Assembly: GCA_015039465.1 (NCBI GenBank)
Contig: MU130533.1
Coordinates: forward strand, 310,001-374,000
Origin: Phlegmacium glaucopus
Taxonomy: Eukaryota > Basidiomycota > Agaricomycetes > Agaricales > Cortinariaceae
Length of the DNA stretch: 64,000 nt
Direction of reading: 5' to 3'
Notes under the pieces: generated by a model
What the model was told of the DNA's origin: nothing
What the model saw: the letters and a program-made list of their open reading frames with translations, nothing else
Database searches by the model: none
Shown here: positions 44,017-58,069 of the stretch, piece after piece
Layout of the letters: every line of letters begins with the position of its first letter
Numbering within the stretch: the first letter of the stretch is position 1
Made by a program: the position numbers and the translations under genes

Positions 44017-45373
44017 TCACTGTTGGACCTGTTGTTGCTGCTGAGGCATCTCTCCACCGTTAGGTTGTGGAGGCTGCATGTGAGGAGTTGCCATAGCATG
44101 CATCACCTCAGGATTCATTGGAGGTGGTACCATCAGAGCATTCCGGACACGAAATAACATCATCCTATACCACTCGGGGTCCGCTCCAGCCTTCTCCTGT
44201 TCGTCAGTAATCTGCTGCAGGTGCCCAATTTCCTTGACCCAAGCAAGACGCCAATTCACGTTGCCGTGCTCGTCGACCTCTAGACTTTCATCCGGCGACA
44301 GAGGTATGGGTCCTGGAATTGGTCCTGGAATGGGTGGTGGATAACGCATGCCCGCTATCATAGGGAAATTCGGATCAAAAGTCATAGGGCTGTAGCTGGT
44401 AAGAAATTGAATTTTATTTGAGAAAATGGTTGTAGGAAACTCACGGGTAGGGAGGATATGGCACAGGTTGTTGCTGTCGATTAGCACCGTTCTCGTCAGG
44501 ATGCATGGGAGAAGCAACGAATTGTGCATGGGGATCGTCATACGGGCCCTCTGGCGGATGGTAATCTGCATCGGGCTCTTCTGAAGTGCGATTCTTGGAA
44601 CTTTTGTTCTTCTTTTTCCGAATGCGATGAACACCTGTCCGAGGGTCGACATTCTCATTCACTGTCCAATATGATCCTTTGCCTCGATCCGTGAGAGGAC
44701 GCGGGACTTTTTCGAAGCAAGGGTTAAGTGACAGGTTATGACGAACAGAGTTCTATAGTTTGCAAAATGAGTACAGGCTAGTGGAAAATAAAATATGATT
44801 TTGAAATATAAAATTGGGGTAAACTCTCCACAACAAATAGTGCCAGCCAAATAACAACATCGCGTCCGCGAGACGCGTTGATATTATACAGTTGTATTCA
44901 TTCCATGATCTGAACCATTTAGAAGACAAAGATTTTCGAACACCTACTTTCCAGCCATTGGGGGCCGTTCTGAAGTATGGAAACTAAAAAGGAAAAAAAA
45001 AATTGTCAAAAATCAGAAGGGTTAGTTTGTTTTATTATACATACTCTAGATTCAATGGCGTAATAAATATCTTCAAGTAACAATTTCTGATTGGGAGAGC
45101 CTTTGATAGCGTAGCTGGACAAAGTGATAAGTATTTTGCAATTTAATGAAAGGGAAACAGCGAATGAAGTAATTTATGATGGCAAACATACCGGATAAGG
45201 GTCGAGTAAGGGTAGAACGGCTTGCTGCCTGGCGGTCCATCCCTAAGAGAATCCAGGTTGATGGGTAGACCACCAGTGAGGTCACTCTCTTGAGGGTAAT
45301 AATTACCCGACAAGTCCTGCTGATTTGGGTCAGGCATCATTGTCATACCCTGAGGGGCTTGTTGTTGGGCCAT
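44017..45373 (-). CDS. Forkhead transcription factor
   Basis: Five exons (45373-45192, 45114-45045, 44983-44948, 44752-44445, 44395-44017) give 324 residues. The forkhead domain spans about residues 50-145 over four exons: [58 protein letters not shown] and [13 protein letters not shown] basic wing follows ([14 protein letters not shown]). The rest is Pro/Gln-rich with a Trp-containing stretch near residue 245 and a terminal Gln run. It differs from the Fhl1-type gene at 19214, which also has an FHA domain. The third intron (44753-44947, 195 nt) is much longer than most here. Targets cannot be read from sequence. Confidence 0.93.
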
Positions 45374-45801
45374 GATGATGAGAGTATACTCGGTTGTAGC
45401 TATTTGTCGTCGTTGGTTTGGGGTGGAAGATGGTGGTTTGAGACAGACAAATAAGCCACGATTCAACATGGCTTATGTCAGAAGACGTGGGAATCTTCTG
45501 AGTCGGCGCACGGACCCCACTAGTGGATTAAACGAACCTCCTAGAAGTGCGTACATGTCATCTAATGTGGTTGTCATCGCTGAGGATGGGGGGATGGAGG
45601 AGAAGGGTCTTAGTGTGTCTGTAGCCACCGGGTTCAACATACCCAGACAGCGTCCAAATTGTTGATGACAAGTCCACACACACTCCTGATCACACACAAA
45701 CACAAATTAAATTCTAAACGCCACTTTATTCTTGTTTTCTGCGTGATAACATCAATATGAATATGGCGATTTTTATCAAGAACGAGGCAGCACACTAAGA
45801 A

Positions 45802-48800
45802 CTAGGACCCCTCGTTTTCAACATTGATGGATGACTCATGGGAACCCTTTCTCAGACCCTATGCACACGTTAAACGGTGGAATGGAAAGGAGCCGTTATG
45901 AAAACATACCCATACGCATACTCGACCTCGTCAACGCTAGCGCCTGCTGGGAACTCACCTGACGGAGGCTCACGTCCCAAATGTCCAGATTCAGACTCCT
46001 CTTCGTCAATTGCATTTTCATCATCTAGTGCAAAAGGTAGTATTGGTCGAAGACCAGTCCCAGAACTTGAGCGGCGACCTCCAGCGGGAGATTTAGGTAA
46101 CGCTGCCATTGTCTTTGGACTCATATGCTATGTTTTTCCAGAAAAAATATAAGAAAAGAATGTTAGACCAAATATAATTTTGGACTGACCTCCCAGTTAT
46201 TCACATTCTCATCAACCACTTCTCGATCATCCCGAGTAGAGTCAAGGCGATTTTCATCACCAAGATCCCCGATTGAGACAACGCTTTCACTATCGCTGAT
46301 TCCGTCTGCAATCTCTGATGCGAAGTTAGGGAGTCGATGCCAAGCTGAAGTCCCAGCCCCTCCAGACGCAGGATTCTCAGATGAAAATGGCTGTTCCGAC
46401 CAACCGAGATCAGATAGATAGTCTTCGTATTCTTCTTCGAATGCAATATCTTCTGGGATGTAAGGGAGGAATATCGAGGGGTCGGGGGCATGTGACCGAG
46501 TTGGGGGGAAAACATCTGAATCTGCGATATTTGGGGTACCCAGGGGACGGATGAGGGTTGAAAGCGCTGGATCCGCGTGCAAACCTTCGATTTGGGATAT
46601 GCTGCCGGACCGACGGTGCATAGGGTTTTGCTGATTTGCTGTGGCTGCTGGACCATATCTCTTATTATTGTCTATGGTAAAGGTGGTCAGTCAGTAGACT
46701 GACTCACAGTACATGTACGATACTCACAGAATTTAACGAGATGGCGGAGCGCCTGCTCTTGTGCCTTGATAATAACAACAAAGTGAGATTGACGTTGAAT
46801 AGTGACAGGACTGAAGTTTGGTTCACCTGAGCATCTGCAGCATCGTCAGGTTCAGTTCCCGCTAGCCATTCATCTCGGAGGTCTGGTCTGCAATTCAAAT
46901 AGATGGATGTTATCACTTTCATGTTCGCTGCGCGGAGAATCATATTCAACAATTGACTGCGGAAACTCAGGCTATCAAGAATGAAACGTACATTGTCGCC
47001 ATTTACGACCGCAGAACGGTACTTGACTCTTGATCAACTTCAGAACGTGAAGCTGCAATAATGGATGATTTACTCGGAGAACTCGTTTTAGGACGGCCTA
47101 CAACCACAAGCATCAAGATAATTTTGAGAATAAGGGTAAGAATAAGAAAATACTTACGGAACTCTTGTATTGCACGAGCATCCAAATACGATGAGATCGG
47201 CCTTTTGATAGTTTTTGCATGATCTTCGCAAAATTGATGGTCGAGAAAAAGTTTCTCCACGAGTATTCTGTGATCAACTCAAGTTCCTCTTCATGTTCCT
47301 CGCCATTGGGTAGAATTGTATTTTTCTTGATGTTTTGCTTTGGGGCCCGGAACATGTCGTCTTCCGGTCGGATGGGCAGAGGATTCCTGGAAAGATTTAC
47401 GAGACAGTAACGGAAAAAACTACTCAAAAATTAATCATCGGGGTAATTAGTCGGAAATATATCATCACGTACTTATTTTCTGGAGAATCTGCCTTAGAAA
47501 TAACAGAGTTGGTGACCTCTTGCAAACCGAACATCTTGAGTATCAACAATAGGCAGTTTGTGTCAAGGAGATGCTGTCCGAGATGATGGAATTTCATGAC
47601 ATCTACAATATTGATAATTGATCGATTTTTGCTCCTTAATGACAAAAAGAAAACACCCACGCGAAACTTTGAACCATTTCAAAACTAGCAAAAGAATCGC
47701 AGAAACAGCCTTGGAAGTGATTTCGCGGTGTCTAGTCACGTCGATTTCATCTAAGGAGGGCGGGGCGGATGGAAGGTGATCCTGAGCTACAGAATTGTGT
47801 TAATGTGGGATTGGACTCCATAAGTAAAATGAGCAATACGGGATACCCCGGTTGGGAAGACAGAGGAGGTTGAGGATTGAGGGCCTTGTACATTTGAACT
47901 TGCGGAAACAGTCGCGAGTAGGAGCTTGAGTAATACAAGGACCCATCCTGAAACCACAGGAAGGACGGCACCCTGATGTCGACTGAAAGGTTAGCAATTA
48001 GGGGAGGCAGGAGAATTATGTGACTAACATATATTTGCTCGGCCCTTTTTAAGCGCATCAAATCTTCCTTTCGTTCTTTAGCCTTTCGTTTCTCGGCATT
48101 AGTTTGTGCGTCCTCCATGGCCTTCGTAGCTTCTTCGATTTTTTGATCCAACAAAAAGACATCTGGTAACGGTTCTCCTGTCTCCGCCTCCTTTAATTCC
48201 CAGTTTAATAAACAAGATGCAGTCTATAAAAAAGCACTCACATCTGGGTTGAACGTCGACGACTTGAAATCACCTTCAGTGCCTGGCATATGGTCTAAGC
48301 CACTCTCCGCAGTCATGCAGTCTTCTCTTGTCCTCCACATCTGTGCCAGGGCCAGTCCGACGTACATATGCTTGTTGTAGAGACGATCTGCTTCGTCGAT
48401 TGCAAATGGAACCAATCGCGCTTCCTTGCCAGCCTTAGCACGGGAGAAAGGAAACAAGAAAGGTCGAGATTGGTCAGTCTGGTATTGCTGTTTCTTGGGC
48501 TTGGGAGAAGGTGGAGGGGAAGGAGCAGGTGTTGCGGGTTGTGGAACTTGACGGTAAGAGTTCTGATTCATTTGAGTTTGGAATTGCGACTGCATTGATT
48601 GGCCACCTTGAGAAGCCTCATTGTCGTCATGGTGGTAATGATGCCGTACAGGGATTGGAGAATATGCCTTGGCAAGTCTGGTTGTAAGGCGAGAAGGATT
48701 TGACTTTGAAATAGGCGCATGCACTAATGAAGGGGGAGGTTGAGTAGAGGGAGAGAAAGTTGGGTACTTGATCGAAGTTTCTGTACGGAAGTTATCTATA

Positions 48801-50059
48801 TCAATTGGAGATGATTTGATTTTCTCGGCTGTGATGAGGACGAGATGTAAATCAAGAAAGAGGTCCAAAAACTGATATTGAGATTTCTCACATTCATCGG
48901 ACGCTGGTGGAAGTCCTGCTAGTTCTCGGGCAAGTTTCTTGACACGAGCGTGATCACGTATTCCACCCCAACACGTCAATAGAGTCTTCCATAAAACTAG
49001 GAGAAGCTGCAGGATTGTTAAAGCTCACGTGTGATAGAGAAAGAGGTAGCAAATAGCTGACCTTTTTGATCGGATAGCCCTTAGCACTCTTTTCCTTCAA
49101 TCCAGCTACGACCGTAAAAAGATAGACCGGGAGTGGAGGATCCAAACTCACTAAAATCACGTTGGTGACTGGTGCAAGTATTGAATGGAAGACATCTCAC
49201 GTACTTAGTTCATCTGCGAAGTCGTCATGGCCTTTAAAGGCTTCGATTAGGTGGTAAAGCATCCCCAGATATACGGAGACTTCCGTTAATACTTCCTCCA
49301 TCAGATCTGCTTTTTCCTGCAATGTAATGTGGAGATGCATGACATCATGATCAGAAAGATTGCTATGAAGGTGGAAATACGTTAGTGTATGATGCAGTAC
49401 TTAGATGAGAGAAGAATTACTATAGGAGATCATATTTGTGTCCAGCAATCTTTATAGCTTCTACGATGCTACTGACTCCATTAGCAGTTCGAACAACTTT
49501 ACAATTTTCGAATATCCAGTGAAGTTGATGTTCAGGAGATACAGTTTCATAGAAAGTTCCTGTAGACTATTGGTTAGCGCGATACAATGAGATCCTAGTG
49601 TCCCGCGAAACCTTGCAAGACATATAACAGACGACGAGCAGCAGTAAATCTTTTTTCCACGTCGCGATGTTCCAACTGTTCAAGGAGACGTTCTACATGT
49701 GTTCGTCTTTCTGATACAGGTGATGTTGTCCATTCTGATGCTATATAGTTGTGTTACACTTTGGCTGAAGGGGTAGTCGATCATAAACTGACGCGCCTCC
49801 GGTAGGTTTGAAGAAGCCTTCCCAGGCCTTCAAGTTCTCTGCCACCTGAGGCATTTCGATATAGGAGTAGAACTCTTCGATCTCATTGATAATTGTATCT
49901 TCATCATCATATTTGAAATCAAACAGGGATTGCTGATGTAGGAATGAAGATTATATTGCATATTTAAAGATAGATTGTTACCTTTGGTTTCGGAACCGTA
50001 CCCACGAGAGCTTTGAGCTGACCGAGGGTAATAGAATCTGCTGGGGCAGGGTTGTCCAT
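45802..50059 (-). CDS. FAR11: STRIPAK component STRIP1/2-like (Far11)
   Basis: About 19 exons. The first five are 50059-49982, 49932-49797, 49740-49612, 49559-49421 and 49362-49205, checked for phase; the stop is at 45802. The N1221 domain is seen in DFKYDDEDTIINEIEEFYSY, HVERLLEQLEHRD and RFTAARRLLYVLQG. The second family domain shows FHHLGQHLLDTNCLLLILKM, SFFRYCLVNLSRNPLPIRPE and NMKVITSIYLNCRPDLRDEW. A Pro/Gln-rich insert sits between them. Far11/STRIP is the scaffold partner of striatin in the STRIPAK phosphatase-kinase complex, which in fungi controls cell fusion and fruiting. The second intron (49741-49796) fits only as a GC-AG intron. Confidence 0.93.
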
Positions 50060-50564
50060 ATGGTTGGCAACCTTAAAGTGGTCAATTTCGTGACTCGACA
50101 AGACAATTGATATTACGTAATCAAAGTATATAATGGGTTGTTTCCCTTAAAAAAAATGTTTGGCAACTCCCAGCGCCTTGCGAATCGACCCCGTCGTCGA
50201 TTGCAACAGTCCAATCCCCCTTCTCCCCGCCGTTGGCTACGACAGAAGAAGGCCATCCGATTCGAACAATTGAATCTTGCAGCTGGACTCTCGCTAATCC
50301 TACTTTCATCTGCTTCAACTCGGACCTTTCTAAAAGGCACGCCTTCGCTGTGCGTCTGCCAACAACTCTAGCCCCCCACTACTCCGTTCTGTTTCTCGTT
50401 TACTTTACGACAGACCTTACGACCTCACCCTTCCGCTCTCTTGTCTCCCCTTGCTCCTTTCTTTCCAATCGAGAAAGAGCAGCCACATAGATCAGAGTAC
50501 AGCTGTCATCAACACTCTCAGTGTTGTTGCCGCTTTTCTCTCGTCTGTACTTCTTCTTAGACAG

Positions 50565-52949
50565 ATGCCAGTTCCAGTTCCTCGTATCAACAGACCCACC
50601 GCCTACCCAGTAGTAAAACACAATCCAGCTCAGACAAAAGCGATTCATATCGTCTCAGCCATCCCGAATCGACTCCAATCGCTGCCCTCTTGGAAGAGAA
50701 AAAGTCGCCACCCTGGTCGGCAGGAGACCCTTCTTCCTCCTCCTACTCAATATTCTGTCCAGGATTTTTACAAAGGGTTGACTGCCGCGGACAACGCGTC
50801 GGTCATTAAAGGAGCACACGCTGAAGCGTGTATTCCGCCCAAGTATAATTCGATTTTCCTCTCTCAGATGATTTCGGACACTCTTCCCGATGATCAATCC
50901 AACTGCGAGGTCGACGGAGACTATACGATGAGCTCTCATCGTCTGTCCCTCGTAGATCAAACACAGTTTCATGACTCATCTTCCTGGGATTCTAATCATT
51001 TGATCAACCATCAGGGCTGTGGTTTACTACAGGAGGAGCGGTCTCGTTATCTGAACAATCCTTCTTTCCTTAAGGTTGCTACCGACGCAGTAGTTGTTAA
51101 CGATCGATTGTCTCACCAAGCCATTTCACCTAACTCGGACTCACCAAGCGGCCATGACAGTGGTTCTAGCCCCATGGAGCCCGTCACACCCTTTGGCGAG
51201 TATATTGATCGTGCCGTTGCTGCTGCGCAGTATCCTATTTCCGATGACGGATATGCTGACGCCAACGCTATACATGAGTGCTACCAGGACACACAGGCCG
51301 TTCTGAATGCCAGCCAAGCCCCGCCGGTTTTTCCATCCATTGCCGAGCCACCACCCAAGCATCAACCTGTGGCAGATACGGCAACCCCCAGCACTACCCT
51401 TGGATTCAAGAAGCTTTCCGGGCCACTGGCAGATTGGGTAGCCAACTATGTGTGGAAAGTTTGCACGACCGGACTCAGCTTGCCGTCTGCGTTTTCTCAG
51501 TCTTCGTAAGCCATCTGTCATCACGATCAAAAGGCATTTCTAATCATATCACAGGGTGAATCCGGGTCACTATGCCGCTACTCCCCCCAGTTATTTGGCT
51601 GCATCAATACACTCTCTCTTACTCTCCACTTTCCTGCAGCCATCAGCGGTGCTGTTGGCCCTTTGGTATATCGTACGGCTGCCCGTACATTTCAATGCTC
51701 TTCCCCTTGGGGAGGAGTTTATGAAAGAAAAAGCCTTCAGAGTTGCGCTGTTGGGAGATACTGATATCGGATCGGACCGTGAGACTTTGGAGACCAACAC
51801 CCCTTTCCGCCTGGTTGTTCTTGGATGCGTGCTGGCTAACAAGTGGCTTGACGATCACACGTTTAGCAATAAAACATGGTACGTTAACCTCATCTCATCT
51901 TTCTCTACAACCAGTTGACATTTTAAAATAGGCACTCCATTTCAAACGTTCCTATCCATACGCTGAATAAGCTCGAGTCTCTCACACTCGATATTTTTTC
52001 ATATGACCTGAGTATATCGTCCCAACAATGGTCTCAATGGCTTGCCCACGTCATCTCCTATCACCTGTCACTGTCTTCGCCTATACATCCGCAGCCAATT
52101 TCCAGGCCTTCTTCAAATCCGCACTCTATTGTTCGCAGGACAATTGAGGACATTATGAAGGCACCAGCTGCCTACAACTGCACCTCTACTGTCCCTCAAC
52201 CTGTTTTCATTGGTTTGGAAGAACGGTTGAAGGAAAAAATAGATAAGACAGAATGTGAAATCGAGGCTCTTGAAATCGATCTCGACGAAGACGGACCTCT
52301 GCGACAGGAGTACTTGCCAAAACGTCATGTCAGTAATCCTGGCTCTCAGTCTCGTGACAATGCCGCTGTGACTCAGGAACACATCAGTAACCAGAAATGG
52401 AATGTTTGTGAAATCCCACAATTAAAACAGCTACCTCCTCCTGCGAAATGGAGTCCTGCTGGAGACGAACCTATTTTTAGGGACAGGAATCGCGTTAGTG
52501 GCCATTATGTCGCCGTCCAAGCCCCCACAGCTACCTATGCTGCTGCTCCATGCCGGCCCCGCGATGTTGGTTATAATCAGACCTGGAACGTTCCTATTGG
52601 ATACACGCCTGTCAAATCGCAACCGGGTTATATGTACGACTTTCCTCCCATGATCCCCTTCAATCAGTCGAACTACAATCCTTTTGGACACATCCCGTCC
52701 CTCGCAATATCCCATGCACGCACTCAGTCATTTTCTTACGACCAGGACAGTTTTATTTCACGGAATCGTATGCGCTCATACTCCCAATCGCGCTTTGACT
52801 ACCAAGGTAGCGAGTTGCGGATGACGATCAGCGAACATGGTCTTGCTGATGAGGCTGGGTCTAGATGGATGGAGACCGCTCATCACTATCCCTACTCTGG
52901 TCCTGCTTTCATTCCTGTTCCTATCGTCGGCATGCAGCCTGCTTGGTAA
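50565..52949 (+). CDS. Cyclin-box protein (Pho80/Pcl-like)
   Basis: Three exons (50565-51505, 51555-51878, 51932-52949) give 760 residues. The start is the first ATG in frame; the frame is open upstream without an ATG. A cyclin box lies at about residues 315-450: LLALWYIVRLPVHFN, FRLVVLGCVLANKWLDD, HTLNKLESLTLDIFSYDL and SISSQQWSQWLAHV. Such proteins partner cyclin-dependent kinases of the Pho85 type. The long N- and C-terminal parts are Ser/Pro/Tyr-rich. The second intron splits a Trp codon right after the LANKWLDD helix, exactly as in the cyclin-like gene at 58502-59869. Divergent from STRIP, 505 bp between starts. Confidence 0.88.
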
Positions 52950-54245
52950 ATATTGAACGCAACGCTCCTGGACGTTCTCGGGAGCCAATACATATTCCGC
53001 TTGGCTTCCTCTTCCTCTTTTTTTCTCTCTTACTTTAGATTCTGCCTGTCAAATCAGCACCATCATCGCCCACTACACTACGCTTAACCAGCAAACTCAC
53101 TACGTCTTCCTGTAGATCGTGGTTTTTAGTTCCATTCTTCGTCTCATATTCTTCTCTCGACCACTTCTGTCTCCAATCATCCCTGTGTACTATTTTTGGC
53201 CCCGCCCTCAATGACTGTGAAATATGGGACCTACCGTCTCGTGCTGTCTTTTTTATTTCTCGTTTCTCATTTATTGTTTTCTGGCCTACATATCTCCCAC
53301 GACGTATCCATCCTGTCCTATGGGCTTTAAGTCAACACCTCATACACCAATCCACCTTGTCATCTCCGTGTCCAATCCGGTTTTCGACAATCTTTTTCGT
53401 CATCTTTTGGAGAGAGTAAAAAAAATGGCTCATACCCCCCTGCATTCGGTTCTGCAGAGGAAGTTTCTTTCCGTCCCATTTTTGCACCTGGACTACTATC
53501 TCTTCTCCCCTCTTACTTTTCCACCAGAGTCCTTTTCTGTCCCTATCGGCAATCGTTTGCTCGACGTCTCTTATTTTCATGTTTCTGTCCTCCTCGGTTT
53601 CACGCTGTACCTCGTTTGGTATTTATCCATCTCCATCCCCAACACTAATCGCCAATGTCTGTCCATCGTATGGTATCGACTTATTTCTTGGCCTGCTCTT
53701 TTAGCTCGATCATGTTTCATTTTCTTCCTTCTATCATTTAACTCTTTCCAAGGCGTTTCAGATTTTTTTACATCTATCATATAAAAAAGAAACAAAAAAA
53801 CTGTACACCTTCTTTTGCGCTTCATTTATTCCAAGGCAGTCCACTGTCTTCCCTTGAACTTGTCAGCCCCCTTACACATTTCATACATACCGTATTAATG
53901 TCCTTCTCCTACAACTCCGTTCTGTTTCATTTTACCCTTTCCCTTGTCCATACCTCCCGCTTTGTCCCCCATCCATTTTCGCCGTATATGTTGTCCACTT
54001 TCTCCGCAAGTAAGCCCTAGTTATGCAATTTTGTTCATATAGTTGCACCGTATCTGGTCATAGATACAATAAACATGCTTCTATCCTTTGAGCACCTTGA
54101 CAATGATAAGCATATATATTCAGCTATTACAACAGTTGTTCTATGTAATCTTCTTTCTTCTGAGCAATTACTTCTGAGCAATTACTTGTGCGTTAAATTC
54201 GGACCACGATGAATGGAACCTGTTATTGATTTTTCAGTATTCGAA
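52950..54245. other. Long pyrimidine-rich stretch downstream of the cyclin gene
   Basis: The plus strand is strongly C/T-rich from about 52980 to 53990. A 186-codon open frame (53224-53784) lies within it; its Phe/Leu/Ser/Pro content is what the base composition alone would give, and I see no motif. It is probably the 3' untranslated region of the cyclin gene plus spacer. Direct TTCTGAGCAATTAC repeats occur near 54158-54185. Confidence 0.5.
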
Positions 54246-57200
54246 CTAGACAGGGAAGAAGGGAACACAAGCCTCAACATCTTCGCCTTCTTCATCTGAT
54301 ACCATAACCTCAACAATAAGATGTTTGACGTACGGCGGGATAGGCTTCTTGCTGACATGTTCCACTAAATGGCTGAATTTCATTGGAAGCCTTTCCTCAC
54401 TCTAAAGTAGCATCGATATCAGATATATGAAGTCGTGGTAGAGAACGCAATTTGCCTTCTTCTTTCCGATGAAGGAGCTCCAAAGCATGCTGACACCCTG
54501 ACTGACCATCGTGATGTCAAGTTTGTGTTCCTTTTGGAAATAAGAAACGATGTCTTTGAGGGTGGGGTCGTTCTTGAACTGGAAGCGATCCCATAGTGTC
54601 CACTCGACTGAGCCATACTTCAACTTCTTTGCTGCAATGGGCTCGGAGAACCCGAAGAATGGCAGCGCAATATTGACGAAACCATTTTTAAAGTCCTCGA
54701 GCTTATTCTTGCCATCGATGACCTATAAAAGTTTAGCAGACTAACGAATAACATCAATTATATTGAAACCTTGTAGAGTTCCAAGCAGACAAGCCCAGTA
54801 ACAAGGGAGGTCGTAGTCGCAATGGCAGGAATAATTTTACCCGCGATTTGCTTCGTGCTGTGTCTATCTGCAGTGTTGATGCCGTAATTCATTGCACGAA
54901 GATTAGAGGCTGCAGTAACGAAATCAATGTGATGGTTAGTGTCATCGTCCTTCTCAAACTCGGAAGGGTTCAAGCGATATCCAGCCATCGAAGATGGTGA
55001 GGGCAGCTTGCTGGTCAGATCGTCACCATCGTCATCTGAGTGATATCATTTGAACTTGCAGTGAAGTGACTACCACTCAAAGAACTCACCGCCTCCAGAG
55101 GATTGAGGAACTGGATCGCTGTCTGATATTTGCACCTTCACACCACTCTTTGGAGTGAACTCTGGAACGATGACAGAATCTACTATTTTGCGGAAGGTCG
55201 CCGGATTGGTCTCCCCTCGAAGACCGTAGTTGAAAGCATGCAGATTAGAGGCAGAAATGATGTAATCCAAATGAGTCGGCTGGCCCATGAAGAGATACTG
55301 AGAATAAGATCTGAGAGGTTCATAAGCGAAGGGCTTACGTCGTTGGAATTAAATACTAGAGGATCTGGAGCTCTCTTTGGCCCGCTCCAGAAAGGTTGCC
55401 CGGTGCTTGTGACTGCGTCTTTCGGCAGACTGAACAACAGCTGACGAATGTCGTTGTTGTAATCACGCTCGAACTGCAGACGAGCCCAAACAATACATTC
55501 TTCGAATGTCAAAGGTTTGTTGGTGACAAGGAAGGAAACTATCTGTTCAATTTGCTCCTTCTGTTGGCCTGAGTATTTGAGTGTGCTTTCTAGGTAGTTT
55601 GGTTCCGATAGGTAAGCATTTGCTGCTTGAGCCGGTTTTACGAAAAGATTGTCGAACTGAGTTCTACTCCACTGTTGGTAAATGCTTAGTAAGTGGAAAT
55701 TTTATCTTTACGATTGAGATTCTCACTTCAATGGTGTGATTGATTGCATTCGGGAAATTCTTGATGGTACAGGAAGGCGTTTCTTTTTCTGGAGGGTCTT
55801 GCGATGAAGCGTATGATTCTGTTAGGTTGGGAATGATAGCTTGTGTATTTCCCTTTGTGCCAAGGGTGCCGGATTCGAGCAATGGTTTCCTATAAAAAAC
55901 ACATCGTTGGTCCATGTACAAACCTTGTTCTGGTCAGTGCAATGTCGAGACTACAAAGTATGATGACGCACGGGCTTTAACATTGTCCAAAGCATTCGTT
56001 ACTCCGTCGATGCCTTCAAAGAAAGTTTCGTCATAAACATCTTTGAGAATATGTAAACATAAAGGCGCAATGACAAAAAAGAACACGTACTTTCGGTGGT
56101 AGCGCCAACAGGTTCCTGCTTCGCTAGAATCTTGCCAGCCAAATCGGGATTCATATCGGCGACGGCGACGGCAGCAACTTCGGCTTTGAATTTCCCCAGG
56201 TCCTTAGATCGGAAAAGGAATTGGCGATTCAAATTGCTTTTCTCGATGGTATCCAAATCTGTGACATGGATGATACCATTGGGTCCAGAACCAAGCCCCA
56301 TCATGCTCCAATTCTTCAGCATTTCGCAACCGATGGCCCCAGAACCGACGAGGAACTGGCGATGATTGGCTAACTTCTCATGGAAGATCTTGCCGAAGAC
56401 CGCAATCTGACCATCATACCTCGATCCTGTGGGCTGACATTCTGCCTCACTGGGAAGTGCACTTGGTAGCGACTCCAGAGAATCAAAGTACATGTGTTGA
56501 AAAGTTGGATGGAATTTCGCAGAGCATGCCTTGAGTACTTCTTGAGCAACAAACCCACCTATGACAGCGTTCACGGGTGATAAATCACCGGTGGCTTGGT
56601 AAGCGAGCTCCTTCAAGACACCCTCATCCGCATCGCTATCTAACTTCTTGGCGAGAGCAACGACGGCCGCAGCGTCTTCATCGTTTCGGGGTTTTGGCGG
56701 GCGGTTCCTTTGGGAACGAAATTCCGAAAGAGCTTGGAATCCAACATGGAGAATTGGAGGACGATCAAACTTGGCAAAGTCTGTGATCAAAAACTCAGGG
56801 TTTTGCAAGGACTCTCGGAGGGGTTTCTATAAGGCCTCCATTAGTGTATGGAAGCTTTGTCAAGTGTGTAGAACTGACAAAATCAAGGATCTTGGGCATT
56901 TTTACTTGCGTAAAGATGCCGCCAGTTTTATAGTCCCCTAGGTCAGAGGTGTCGCCAATGCTGAAAGTGTAAGGTCCCTTGACAGCGATTTTCTTTGGCT
57001 CACATCCGTTGAGCTCAGTCATCCCCTGCACCTCAGTGAATGTCACGAAATCTCCGTCTTCCAAACCATGTCTGGTTTCGTCTAGGCAAGTGACAACACC
57101 TTCCTAGTAAGTTTGATTTATTTAACGTGTGAAGCAGTCACGATGGAAGGAAGAAAGAACCTTGTCAACAGACACAATCATGCCGGTCAAAGGCTGCTCG

Positions 57201-58069
57201 CCCGTTGGATCGACGCAGGTGAATTTCGGACCAAAATCGTTAAAAGCAGACCTAAAAAATGTCAAGATTTTTGAAAATGAAGGTTGATGAGACCTACCCA
57301 AAGAGACCTCTCGTCTCTGCAGCAATGAAGTGGACACCGTTCTGGTGAGTCCAATCGTTGATATCCAACTGCTTCCTGTAAGATACACCGCAGAGAACAA
57401 CAACCTGTTATTTTGTTGAGAATTGATGTCAGCAACATCAACAGAGGAATAACACTTGCATGGAATCCTTTAATAAGGTCAACAGATATTTCATCCCCTT
57501 GCTTCCCCCCAAGGTCCCTGATAGGAACATATGCATTTAGCTCTGCCAGGCGTGGAAGAGTCGCTGCAGCGCGGGGCTTTCCAATATCCTCGGCACGAAG
57601 GAAAAACTAACACAGGGTCTATAACCAAGCTCAAGAGCAAAAAATCAGATTACATGCCTGGGAGCTCAGATCCTGGACGGTAACGGGCTCGGGGTCAAAA
57701 ATAGTGACCGATTTGACTCCAGCTAGAGCGACATTTTTCGCTTAATCGAAATAGTGAGTTCATGGTCTTTGATGTGCAGGAATTCGGATTACCAATTTCG
57801 GCGCCTAAGCCTTGAAGCCCCACGATTAGGACATTGGATGCAGCCATCTTCTTCATGGCTGGAATCAAAATCATTTAAAACCGAAGTATCCATCGTGATA
57901 AACTAACTGACCTTCATGACCGAGCACATATCTAGCGAAAGTTGGGATTGACTTCATTAAATGATCAGATAAAGATGGTCGTAACTTACAGTTGACGTGA
58001 ATACAGACCCTCATCAATAGCAGCCTCATCGACGTCCATCTGGACAACCAAACTAGAAGATTGAGCCAT
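54246..58069 (-). CDS. UBA1: Ubiquitin-activating enzyme E1
   Basis: A multi-exon gene of roughly 1000 residues. It starts [14 protein letters not shown] and enters the first adenylation repeat with [21 protein letters not shown]. The active adenylation site shows [19 protein letters not shown] and [20 protein letters not shown], with [12 protein letters not shown] further on. The catalytic Cys lies in [27 protein letters not shown] and [16 protein letters not shown] belong to the catalytic half-domains. The ubiquitin-fold end is [12 protein letters not shown] and stops after ACVPFFPV. The enzyme adenylates ubiquitin and loads it on E2s. I did not tabulate every exon. Confidence 0.96.

Noticed and set aside
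53224..53784. A 186-codon open frame rich in Phe, Leu, Ser and Pro
   Set aside because: Its composition follows the pyrimidine bias of the region, it has no motif and no splice context. Treated as untranslated or spacer DNA.
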